A stretch of DNA of 64,000 nucleotides from the NCBI RefSeq assembly GCF_964275005.1, contig NC_092706.1:25640942-25704941 (forward strand). Direction: 5' to 3'. The DNA is from Diadema setosum. Lineage: Eukaryota > Echinodermata > Echinoidea > Diadematoida > Diadematidae. Below are positions 13,201-25,200 of this stretch, one piece after another. The notes under the pieces were generated by a model. That model did not search any database, was not told the DNA's origin, and worked only from the letters and a program-made list of their open reading frames with translations. Every line of letters starts with the position of its first letter. The stretch's first letter is position 1. The position numbers and the translations under genes are program-made.

Positions 13201-16200
13201 GCAGATATGCCGAGACGCTAGCAAGGCCATCATGAAGAAGCTAATATGCAAATAAGAGGGCATTATCTTCGTGAGGTCCAGTGACACAGACGTCTTCATC
13301 TTGCTGTACTGTGCCAGGTCGGATGAAGGAAAAATAATTGTAGACTTTGGTTTGGGCAATAACAGAAGGTAAGTTGATGTCTCAAAAATTGCAGCAGTCC
13401 TCGAAGAGAGGCAACCTGACATTAGCGATGAACATATTGGTCTCTCTGACAGGTTGCGATTTCACTTCACGTTTCTGCAGGATAGGAAAAGTAAAACCCT
13501 ATCAAAAGATGGAAAACAAAAAGTGCAACACACATCAAATCTTTTCAGTCTCTCTCAAACGAGGAAGTAGATATTCGAACTGCCACATTCTTCATCTGTC
13601 CACTGTATGGCTTTGCAACATTGGACATAAATGATGCCAGATATTATGCAATGTCTTCAAGCGAATGAGCAGTGGAGGTGACAAAGGTACTGCCCCTTGC
13701 AAGACTGAATAAAATCATCTGCTATTTACTAATTCACTTCCTCTCTGTGCCACAACACTTAAAAATCACATCCAAGAGCACAGTATGTCGCCAGAATGTG
13801 GAAGAGAGCCAGCACGGCAGTCTTGTAGACTATGGGTGGAAATCTACCCAGAAGCACTTTGAGCCAGACTGGTACCAAGGAAGTGCAGTCCCCGCATCTC
13901 TCGAAGGCTCATCGTTCAGTCCTTCAGATAATGCAAACCGAGACAATGAGGAATCCGAAGGGACATGGATTGAGCAAAGCGATGAGAATGATGAAAGCGA
14001 TGAGAGTGATGGTAGCGTCAGTGATAACGAAGACATTCTAAAGGTTGTGTCCCGAACTATTGCGAATTTAGTTTGACTCTTGGTCATAATGATGCAAATA
14101 CTGTTTCCCCATGTACAAGATTTAGATATTGCCTAGTTCCTGTACTCTCTTCCATAAATTATATAGAAGCTTTAAGTGAAGAACATTATAATACTCTGAC
14201 GAGATATACAATTTTTTTGTGCGCATTATACGAACATTAATCTCCAACATGTGTCCAATAATGCTTTGTTTCAAAGTTTAGTTTTTGTGTTGCAGAGGTT
14301 CGGACCACAGAGGGCGCTACCCTAAATGGTGGAAGAGTTATACTTTTTAATGTTTGAACGGACTAGACTAATCTCAAATCACAAGAAGGGCTGGATATAG
14401 ATTTTTACAACCGTTAGACAAGATTGAGATATTTATAGAGAGTATTAACAACTATCTTCTCGAAAGTGATCAAAATGTAGGTGTCATTTTCTCTAAAAGT
14501 GCGACGACGACAATGATTGCCATGATTATATTCACCCTCAGGAGCATCACCACATAGAAAATGGGCAAATAGATGGTAAATACATACCCCAAAATAGTTG
14601 GATACCAAATAAGATGTATCTAGGATACTCTTAGATGCCGAAACTGACATCTTAATAATGATCCTTCAACTCAAACTGTCTCAAAAATTTGGGAAAAGGG
14701 CCAACCGGAAGTGACGTCATACATTGCGTGATTTTGGCGGGAAGGCCAACGATGAGACCCGGCAGCAATGCATTTTTGTGATGTCCAGGGTCCATGTAAA
14801 CTTCCTATGAGGTCAGTTGCTTGTGCGCTTTTCGGTTGAATAAACCTCCTGGGCCCCCGGTCTATTAAGCTTATGGAGTATACCAACATTACGAGACACT
14901 TTATCAGATATGTATTGCACATGACTGTTCCATTTCATATTTTCTTTTGTGTAAATTCCGAGAAATTTGATACTCTCTTTTTGTTCCAATGGTATACCAT
15001 CTACCATAATATTAAAATGCTGCATTTCATTTTCATGCTTCTTATTACGAAAATGAATAAAATTTGTCGTTTTAAGTTGAGTGATAATCTATTACTCATA
15101 AACCATGTAGATAATTTCGGTAATTCAGTATTAAGAGTTCTGAGGAGCGAATTAAAATCAGAATTGGATCAGAATACGTTGGTGTCATCGGCAAATATGA
15201 TATTATTGCAGTAACATAAATGAGTTAGAAATATCATTTATATACACCAGAAATAGTACAGGTCCCAATATGGATCCTTGTTGGACGCCACATTGTATAG
15301 GTAATACTTCAGAGTTAACATATCCATAATACACATATTGCTTTTCTATTCGATAAGCAATTTTTGATCCATTGTAGTGGAATGCCACGAAACGAACTCC
15401 ACAGCAATGCAATCTACGTATAGGGAGAGTGTGGTCAAGAGTGTCAAATGCCGTCCATGAAAACACCAATGACATGTCTTTGTTCAGCTAAGGCAGTCGA
15501 CACTGTATCGTACAGCTGGACTAGTGCCATATCTGTAGAATAAAACTTTCTTGATTAAGTATGTAATTCTGAATTTAAAAATCATTCAGTCTGTTGTAAA
15601 CACGCCTTTATATTACCTTAAAAAGACTAAGAAGAATAGAGATAGGACAGCAATCGGATACAAGAGAGAAAGCCTTTCTATTACCTTAAAAAGATTAGGA
15701 AGAATAGAGATAGGACGGTAATTGGATACAAGAGAGGAGTCATCTTTTTTGTATATTGGAATGACTTTTGCAATTTTACATGCATTCCGAAATATTCCAG
15801 TTGAGAGGGACAAGTTAAATATATGTACTAAAAGTGTCAATATACTACCAACAATTTGTTGAAAAATATACGTACTCATTTCATCATGACCAACTGTAGT
15901 ACTTGATTTCAATGAATGTACAATGTCAAGGATCTCACTACAAACGTTTGGTTTAAAAAATACTGATTTATCATTTGACGAATTTTAAATCCAACAATCA
16001 AACCATGTTTAAGCGCCTAATAACAGATGAAAGAATTTTATCTGTTAAGCAACAGCTATTGAATATCAACTGAGAGGATCTGTATTTATTGGATAATGCT
16101 AATGATTCACATGAATATTTTATTCGGATTTTTACAGATTTATAATATGATACATGTTTTCCTCTCAAGAAAGTGACATGTAAGAAAAATGTAAGAAACC

Positions 16201-19200
16201 TTGGGTTACTTGTTGCCTATTGAAGTCAATAAATCGTAAACATAAGCTTTATAGCAGTTACGTCAAAACACCAACTAATGAGAATAAAAAGAAATGTGTA
16301 GAGTTCAAAAACATTTTGGTTAAAACTCTTCGTCTAGCAAAGAAGAATTTTTATAACAATTTATTTCAAAGCGTAAAGGTGATATTAAAAAACGTGGTCA
16401 CACATTCATGGACTGTTGGGACGAGGTAAGAAGTGCTCAATTCCTTCTGAGATGTTTCATGAAGGATTATCTCTGGTGTCGAGTAAACAGAAGGCAGAAG
16501 CTTTTGACAGGTATTTTATAGGATTACCCGCTAAAATAAGTAGAGAGATTTCTTCAGTCCCACAGTCTTTTTATGAATACTTAAAGCCAAGTAGTGATAA
16601 TTCATCCTTGTTTTTTAGTCCAACTTCTGTATTTGAAATCACTAAATTTGTATCCTCGCTCAAGTCATCGAAGTCAAGTGGGTCGGATGATATTGCCCCT
16701 CGGGTTGTCAAGGAATGCATTCATTTTTTTTTTTTTTGATGAGCCATTATGTGATATTTTCAACAAATCATTGTCGCAAGGAATTATGCCTGACAAGCTA
16801 AGGGTAGCTAAAATAGTTCCTGTGTATAAAAAAGATGATAATAAGAATCTGATTAATTACAGACCTATAGTGCTTTTACCAATTTTTTTCTACGATTTTA
16901 GAGAAAATAGTTTACAAGCGTTTAAACGATTTTCTGTTGAAAAGAGATGTTCTGATTCCACAACAATTTGGTTTTCGTAAACATTTTTCTACTAGCATGG
17001 GCGTTTTCAACTTGTTGGATACTATCATAAAATCATTTGATGATGGACATTATTGCCTTGGAATTTTTCTAGACTTGTCAAAGGCATTTGACACCCAAGA
17101 CCATAACATCCTTTTGAGTAAACTTTCACACCATGGAGTACGAGGAACAGCATTATTATGGTTCAAAAACTACTTTCTTAACCGCGGCTCACAACATGTA
17201 GTGATTGATGGTGTCAAATCGCAATCTGGTTCCATTCGGTATGGTGTGCCACATGGGTCAGTGTTTTGTCCTTTGTTATTTTTGATATAGGTATATTCAT
17301 TGAGGAAAACCATTTTAGCGAAGTGTGATTTTGATATTATTTGTTTGGTGGAAACTCATCTTGTTGAAAGTCAAACAATTCAAGTTAGCAACTACATTTG
17401 GTTTGGGCATAACCGGTTACAATTGCACAAAAATGCAAGGAAAGGATCTGGAGGAGTCGGCTGTTTGATGCATCGTCGTGTGCTTCAGTATTATTCTGTT
17501 AAATGTTTGGAGAAATCATATGATGGGATATTATGGCTGCAGTTGAAAGACAAGCAAGGAAAGGATTTGTTTTATATCTGCATCTGTTACTTACCCCCAG
17601 AAAACTCAAGCAGAGGGGGACATGGTGAAGAATTTTTTGACAAGCTACTCTCCGGAGTATACAAATATAAAGATTGTGGTAAAATTCAAATCTGTGGAGA
17701 TTTTAATGCGAGAACTGGAGATTTATCAGATATTTTCGAAGGCATAGATTGCATTAGACAAAGAAAGACTATTGATTTTGAAACAAACTCTCAAGGAAGA
17801 TCATTTATGGATTTTTCTGTTTCGTCAAATGTGAGTGAAATTTTTGTAGAATAGAGTGAAATGTAAACAAAAAGAATGGTTGAAATGTAGAAATGCTTAT
17901 GGTAGAAAGATCAAGTTTGATGATTATAAAGATGTGAAGAGTTTGTTCGCAAAAACCGATAAGTCCATTTTTGAAGATTTTGAAGTACGGTCTCTGTCAT
18001 AAAGTACAAAATAGTACCTTTTAAATGATATGTCACTACATATAAAGGTACATTTTGGAAGTTATGGTCAAAAGAAGCAAACATTTTCTTGTCATTCTTT
18101 TTATTTTTCTTGACCTTTCATCGCAAATATCTCCATTTTGGCAAATATGGACTTATCGGTTTTTGCGAACAAACTCTTCATGTACATAGACATTTTGATA
18201 AAGCTGTACGTCAAGCAAAAAGGGCATATCAGCATAGAAAAATTTATGCATTGGATGCGATGTTGATATTAAAAGACTCTAGTAGTTTTTGGAAGGAGAT
18301 AGGGAAGATTGGCTGAGATGAAAATAACAGGTGTCATAAAATTCCTATGGAGGTAGTTAATAGTGATGAAGAAATAACTGAGAATTTTGATATTGTATTG
18401 AGTAAATGGCAAAATGATTTCTCCTCTCTTTTTACTGATAATGATGGTGATTTTGATGATGATTTTTTGTTTGGTATAAAAAAGAAATTATTAGAGTTGG
18501 AATTGAATGTTCAGGAAATTGATTCACAGGGAGATGATCTGAATCATCCTATTGGTTTATCAGAGGTAACTTCAACAGTAAACATTCCTGCATGCTTTAT
18601 GCTCTTTTTGTTTTGAACATGGTATTTCCCCTCAGATATGGCAAAAAGGTATTATTCATCCTATTCTTAAACCTGGTATGGATGAACGTGAACCTCTAAA
18701 TTACAGAGGTATTACATTGATATCTGTGATTTGTAAGTTTTATTGTGATATTATAAAAGAAAGATTGATTAATTTCCTTGAAAAAGAATGCGTTATTAAT
18801 GAGGAACAGAACGGGTTTCGAAAAAAAAAAAAGGAGTTGTCTCGAGCACGTGTATAGCCTCTATTCTATCATTGAAAGCAGAAAGCTTTGTAATAAAAGA
18901 TACTTTTGTTTGTTTTATTGATGCAAAAAGAAGCATTTGACCGTGTTAACAGGATTTTGTTATGGTATAAGCTGAGGTCTATTGGTGTTCGTGGCAAGTT
19001 GTATGTATAACTCCATAAAGGCTCTTTATCAAGATACCAAATGTGCTGTAAATGTAAATGGTAATCTTACTGAAGTTTTCCCCGCCGAACGAGTTCGAGC
19101 AGGGGAGTATGAAACGGGCTCCGTATACGTGTGTGTGTCCGTGTGTGATCAAAATGTTCAAATTGCTACTTCTCTGTCATTTATGAGCCAATTTTGATTC

Positions 19201-22200
19201 TGTTGCTTTATATGATAGCACTACATAGGAGCTTTGAAGCTTCTACACAGAATTTCAGTTGTGACCTTTGACCTTGACCTTTGACCTATATTGTACATTT
19301 TGCTACAAAATGCTACTCCTTCGCCATTTCTATTAGAAAAAAGCAAACGGAATCGAAATCGGGTTAAACCCGATTTCGATTCCGTTTGCTTTATGTGATG
19401 GCACTAGGTGAGGGCTTCAAAACTTCTACACAGAATTTCGACCTTTGACTTCTTTGACCTTTGACCTTGATTTTTGACCTGTATTGTACATTGGCTACAA
19501 AATGCTACTCCTTCGCCATTTCTCACCCGATTTCGATTCCGTTTGCTTTATGTGATGGCACTAGGTGAAGGCTTCAAAACTTCTACACAGAATTTTGACC
19601 TTTGACTTCTTTGACCTTTGACCTTGATTTTTTGACCTATACTGTACATTTTGCTACAAAATGCTACTCTTTCGCCATTTCTAAACCGATTTCGATTCTG
19701 TTTGCTTTATGTGATGGCACAAGATGTGGACTTCAAAACTTCTACACAAAATTTTGACCTTTGACCTCTTTGACCTTTGACCTTGATTTTTGACCTTATT
19801 GTACATTTTGCTACAAAATGCTACTCCTTCGCCATTTCTAACCCGATTTCGATTCCGTTTGCTTTATGTGATGGCACTAGGTGAGGGCTTCAAAACTTCT
19901 ACACAGAATTTTGACCTTTGACTTCTTTGACCTTTGACCTTGATTTTTGAGATTATTGTACATTGGCTACAAAATGCTACTCCTTCGCCATTTTTAACCC
20001 GATTTCGATTCCGTTTGCTTTATGTGATGGCACTAGGTGAGGGCTTCCATACCTCTACACAGAATTTTGACCTTTGACTTCTTTGACCTTTGACCTTGAT
20101 TTTTGACGATTCCAGTCCAAAGATTTAAACTTCCGGCGGGGACATATATTACGCACCGCGTAATTTTTACTTTTCCTTGTTTTAATGTGGATCTAGGGGT
20201 AAAACAAGGTTGTCTTTTGTCCCCAGTCCTGTTTAATATTTTCATTAATGATATAATTGATAGTGTGAGGCTGTGTAATAGAGGTATTCAGGTGTTAGAT
20301 ACAAACATTGATATGCTTATGTATGCAGATGACATTGTGGTAATTGCTGACAATGAAAATGATCTTCAGTTGAAGCTTGATAGTGTATGTGCGTGGGCCC
20401 AGAAGTGGAGGATCGAATTTAATACTCTAAAAATTCAAATTGTACATTTCAGGAGAAAACTCCAAGCAAAAACCACGTCTATATTTATTTTTATTGTAAT
20501 GGTCAGAAGCTTGATACTGTTGACTCATATAAATATCTTGGATTGTGGTTTGATGAATTTGTAAGTTTACAAAAAGGAACCAAGGTTCTTTTTTGTAAAC
20601 TTACCAAATTCATCAAACCACAAATCCAGATATTTATATGAGTCAACAGTATCAAGCCCTTCTGACCATACACTAAAATAAATATAGATCGTGGTTTTTG
20701 CTTGGCAGTTGGTTTAGAAGAATATTCAGCCATTAATAGTGTTTTTTTTAATAGAGCATGTCATTTCTATCTTGGAATGGGGAAATATATCCCTAATGAT
20801 GCAGTTATGGGTGATATGGGTTGGGATCCCCCTTTCTATTATCAGTGTCAATCAATTGCTAGACTTTGGTGTAACCTGAGCATACTACTGACCGTTACCC
20901 TGAAAAAAATTTCTTGTGGTCTAAGTCCCTGGTAGATAATGGTGTTCAAAATTGGTGTTATAAGGTTAAACAATTATTTGCAAAATTGCAGTGTATGCAC
21001 GTTGAACCATTGGCTGAGCTTGTTAGTACATATAATTTTGTGAGCACCGTATCCAAAGCATGTAAGTTATTTATTGAAAATAAGTGGAAATGTTCACTGT
21101 TTGATGATAAAAGGAGAGTTCCCCAATCCAGACACAAACTCAGAACTTATCGTAACTTTAAACATTCTATGCATACTTCTAATTATGTTACTCAGTGTCA
21201 GAATAGATCTAATAGGCGAGCATTAGCTCTGTTCAGAAGTAAATGTGCCCCTATTGCCCTTGAAACCGGACGTTATACAAATGTCCCACACGATGAAAGA
21301 TTTTGTATAATCTGTAATTCTGGTAATGTAGAAGATGACTTTCATTGTTTTATGATTTGTTCTGCATATGATGATTTTAGATCACAATTATTCAGTATTA
21401 TATCAGAAAGAGATCCTACTTTTCCTCTGTTACCTATTTACCAACAATTCCTTTTTTTAATATCATCAGAGTCACTGTGCTGTCAAGTAGCCAGTTTTGC
21501 CAACCTTATTTTAACGTGCCGTAACAATTTATTATATTCCCACAACTGAATATCTCTTTTATGTATTATTTCGCCCACCATATTCTCTCTTTTGTTATGT
21601 TAAATTATTTTTTATTGTCTGTATGTCTTACATGATACATTTATATATTTAGTATTACTGTTTGATGTATATGTATCACTCATAGGCCTTTTTAGGCCGG
21701 CCGTCCGTGTGACTGGTGTGATTTTTGATAAAGAATAACTAAAACTAAACTAAACTAAACTAAACTATATATCAATTATATCATTAACTCATCAAAAATA
21801 TTCTCATATTCACTATTTGCTGACAACACTAGTTTACTACTCTCTAATAAAAATATTGTTACTCTGATGACAGTAGCAAATGCTGAAATAAAAAAAAAAT
21901 GATTTGCTTTGTTTTCTTGTAATAAGCTATTGCTAAATGTTCAAAAGACTAAATGTATTGTATTTCGGTCTAGAGGAAAAATTATTCCGAATGATATTGA
22001 TACTTTAAACATCGGGGGACACGATGTTGTCCTTAGCGTTTCTCGAAGTGTTGGTGTTATATGTAGATTAAGATGTATATTGCAAGAGAGGATTCTAAGA
22101 ACTTTATACAATAGCATTGTTCTTCCTTACCTCACTTATTGCAATGTTGCATGGGGCAATACGTTTAAGACCCACATTGATAAAGTGAAAGTATTACAAA

Positions 22201-25200
22201 AGAAAGTAATAAGGCTTGTCACCAATTCCAACTTCCGACAGCCGAGTAAGCCGTTATTCCTTCAGTTAAAGTTACTACCAATTGATGAATTAGTATCGTT
22301 TCATAGTCTGGTTTCTGTGTTTAAACTTCAGTCTTGTCCACAATTTTGCCAGTTAAAAGAATTATTTGCCCTGAACTCACGGATTCATAATTACAACACA
22401 CGTCAAAGAAACCTCTTCCATCGTCCTCATGTAAGGACTACTGTTTCCCTGAATTCTTTCCGAACCACTTGTATCAAAAAGTGGAACCAACTACCTGTTG
22501 ACATCAGGACCAGTACAACATTTTCTAGGTTAAAAGTTCAGTGTAAAAAATATCTATAAGACAATTTGAAATGAATTTGTTAAACTACATGTTAAACATT
22601 TATTTGATGTTATTAGATTGGCCAGCCTACTTTAGTTTTGAGTGCTCTGTGTGGTGTGGTTGTGTATGGGGGTGTGGCAATACGTTTAAGACCCACATTG
22701 ATAAATTAAAAGTATTACAAAAGAAAGTAATAAGGCTTGTCACCAATTCCAACTTCCGACAGCCGAGTAAGCCCTTATTCCTTCAGTTAAAGTTACTACC
22801 AATTGATGAATTAGTATCGTTTCATAGTTTGGTTTCTGTGTTTAAACTTAGGTCTTGTCCACAATTTTGCCAGTTAAAAGAATTATTTGCCCTGAACTCA
22901 CGGATTCATAATTACAACACACGTCAAAGAAACCTCTTCCATCGTCCTCATGTAAGGACTACTGTTTCCCTGAATTCTTTCCGAACCACTTGTATCAAAA
23001 AGTGGAACCAACTACCTGTTGACATCAGGACCAGTACAACATTTTCTAGGTTAAAAGTTCAGTGTAAAAAATATCTATAAGACAATTTGAAATGAATTTG
23101 TTAAACTACATGTTAAACATTTATTTGATGTTATTAGATTGGCCAGCCTACTTTAGTTTTGAGTGCTCTGTGTGGTGTGGTTGTGTATGGGGGTGTGGCA
23201 ATACGTTTAAGACCCACATTGATAAATTAAAAGTATTACAAAAGAAAGTAATAAGGCTTGTCACCAATTCCAACTTCCGACAGCCGAGTAAGCCCTTATT
23301 CCTTCAGTTAAAGTTACTACCAATTGATGAATTAGTATCGTTTCATAGTTTGGTTTCTGTGTTTAAACTTAGGTCTTGTCCACAATTTTGCCAGTTAAAA
23401 GAATTATTTGCCCTGAACTCACGGATTCATAATTACAACACACGTCAAAGAAACCTCTTCCATCGTCCTCATGTAAGGACTACTGTTTCCCTGAATTCTT
23501 TCCGAACCACTTGTATCAAAAAGTGGAACCAACTACCTGTTGACATCAGGACCAGTACAACATTTTCTAGGTTAAAAGTTCAGTGTAAAAAATATCTATA
23601 AGACAATTTGAAATGAATTTGTTAAACTACATGTTAAACATTTATTTGATGTTATGTAGATTGGCCAGCCTACTTTAGTTTTGAGTGCTCTGTGTGGTGT
23701 GGTTGTGTATGGGGGTGTGAGGGTGTGGGTGTGTGTGTGTGTGTGTGTTAGTGTGTTAGTGTGTTTATGGTCTCCTTTTTATGTAGGTTTATCTGTTGCC
23801 ATTGTATATACATTATGATTGTTCTGATATATACTTGCCATGTCCTTATAGTGTTAGTGTGTGAACTTACGTGGTACCTTGGTCTGCTGTCGGTGGTTTC
23901 AGTGACTGATCTGAATGTTCACTCAACTGATTATTATGATGGGGAATGTCACTTTACATCATTGGCGGTTGGCCTTTGTGCTGCTGAGTCCCAACTTATG
24001 TGTACCTTGCATAGGGCCCCACTGACAAGCCTTGCTTCTTTCGGGGTCCTAAAAACCATGTGAATTTTTGTATCAGCGATTTGTGTTATCTTGTTATTTA
24101 TGTTTGGTTTTTGAATAAAATTGAATTGAATTGAATTGAACATACCTAAATACTGTGAGAAATCTATTTGTGTGGGATCTATTTTTGAAGCTTGACTAGG
24201 TCCTATATCAACAAAATACTCATTAAAACAGCACGCAACATCTCTAGGATCACAGAGTGTTTGTCCTTCACGTATAATTTGAAATGTTGACACCTTCTTT
24301 TGCTTTCCAATAACGTCATTAATAACTTTCCAAGTGGCTGACATGTTTCTAGTAGCATTTTTAAAGGCTTCCGTGTAATACATTCTCCGGAAAGTCTTAT
24401 AATTTGTGTCAATTTATTTCTATATAATTCATATCGATTAACATAATCATTATTGGGATACCGTAAGCTATATTTATATAACGCATTTCTTTTCTTAATT
24501 GATCGAAAAATCCCCTTTGTTATCCAAGGATTTTTAATTTTTCTATTATTTTTCTTTTCAATTTTTGGGATATGTTTGTCGAAATAAGAAAGAGATATAT
24601 TCCAGAACGTATCATGAGCAATCTTTAGGTCTGCGCAAAGTAATACATCATCCTATGTTTCCGTGATTAAATCGTCGTTAAGTAATGATATATTTTCTGA
24701 TGTGAATTTGCGCGTCTTCTTATGTCTGTTTATTTGACATGGGACTACTGTGTGTCGTCACTGTGGATGAAAAATATAGGTCGGTAAATAATCAGAAACA
24801 TCACTATACAAAGGACCAGATTTTGAATAATCTGTAGCAATATTTGTAAAAATATTATCAATCAATGTTGATGAGTTGGCCGTAATTCTTGAGGGCTTGA
24901 CGATATTAAAGCGGTCATTTGTTTTGAGCGATCAGATGTTAATATGAACACAATTTCGTTATTATGCGGTGGAATTTGAAATTTCTGCAACCTATCAGTT
25001 ATCATGCAAATCGGAATGTTAACGATATCGACGTGTCTCTTCATCGTATTCGGGTTTTGTTTTTTTTTTTCAAGAATATCCATCATACACCCACTGGACG
25101 GAGAAATGTTCCATCAGTTATATTTGTTTTGTTTTGCTTATACACTGTATTTATTTATTTTTTTCTGAATTTTAATCTCACAGATTTGGGGAGTGTGGTA

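Larger units (their letters stand above)
8912..14864. mobile_element. 5.95-kb palindromic (inverted-repeat) mobile element nested in a LINE
   Basis: The ends are perfect inverted repeats starting TAGACCGGGGGCCCAGGAGG, and homology continues through the arms. The left arm runs 8912 to about 11156 and the right arm from about 11420 to 14864. TTA flanks both sides (8909-8911 and 14865-14867), a possible target duplication. Each arm carries the same decayed coding sequence pointing outward from the centre. The right arm is longer because of MITE copies at about 12005-12775 and because the left arm lacks the segment matching about 11860-12960. The element interrupts a LINE that is intact in another copy near 61000, so its borders can be placed to within a few bases. 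Confidence 0.85.
17291..21770 (+). mobile_element. Near full-length non-LTR retrotransposon with endonuclease, RT and a C-terminal zinc-knuckle-like motif
   Basis: 17300-17854 encodes an apurinic-type endonuclease (CDFDIICLVETHLVES; ICGDFNARTGDLSD). RT follows at 18640-19075 (LNYRGITLISVICKFYCDII) and, after an insertion, at 20177-20460 (GVKQGCLLSPVLFNIFINDI; MLMYADDIVVIAD). 20914-21549 encodes the C-terminal region with a C-x2-C...H-x4-C pattern (CIICNSGNVEDDFHCFMIC). The 3' end carries (AACTA)n at about 21740-21768. It differs from the CR1/L2 copies nearby (RT motif QGCLLSP rather than QGSILGP). It is broken by a MITE (17935-18180), a Helentron-like insertion (19082-20170) and an internal inverted duplication (about 20464-20704). 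Confidence 0.8.
21780..24140 (+). mobile_element. CR1/L2-like LINE 3' part with (GAATT)n tail, plus strand
   Basis: The frame at 21909-22559 reads LLLNVQKTKCIVFRSRGKII, then TLYNSIVLPYLTYCNVAWGN, then RIHNYNTRQRNLFHRPHVRT, then KKWNQLPVDIRTSTTFSRLK to the C-terminal stop. This is the RT C-terminal region of a CR1/L2-type element. The 3' end is ATAAAATTGAATTGAATTGA at about 24113-24140. Its last part is tandemly repeated (see 22154-23716). Confidence 0.8.
7989..25183 (+). other. Receptor intron 3 (17.2 kb), a mobile-element graveyard
   Basis: This intron splits the SRCR domain coding sequence. It contains a LINE interrupted by a 5.95-kb palindromic element, four further LINE segments on both strands, a Helentron-like insertion, a MITE and a 521-bp tandem array (each listed separately). 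A (GAAACT)n repeat lies at about 8045-8070. I found no additional receptor exon. Confidence 0.7.

Noticed and set aside
22154..23716. Tandem 521-bp units as a satellite or CRISPR-like array
   Set aside because: The unit is LINE coding and 3' UTR sequence repeated head to tail. There are no short direct repeats with unique spacers.
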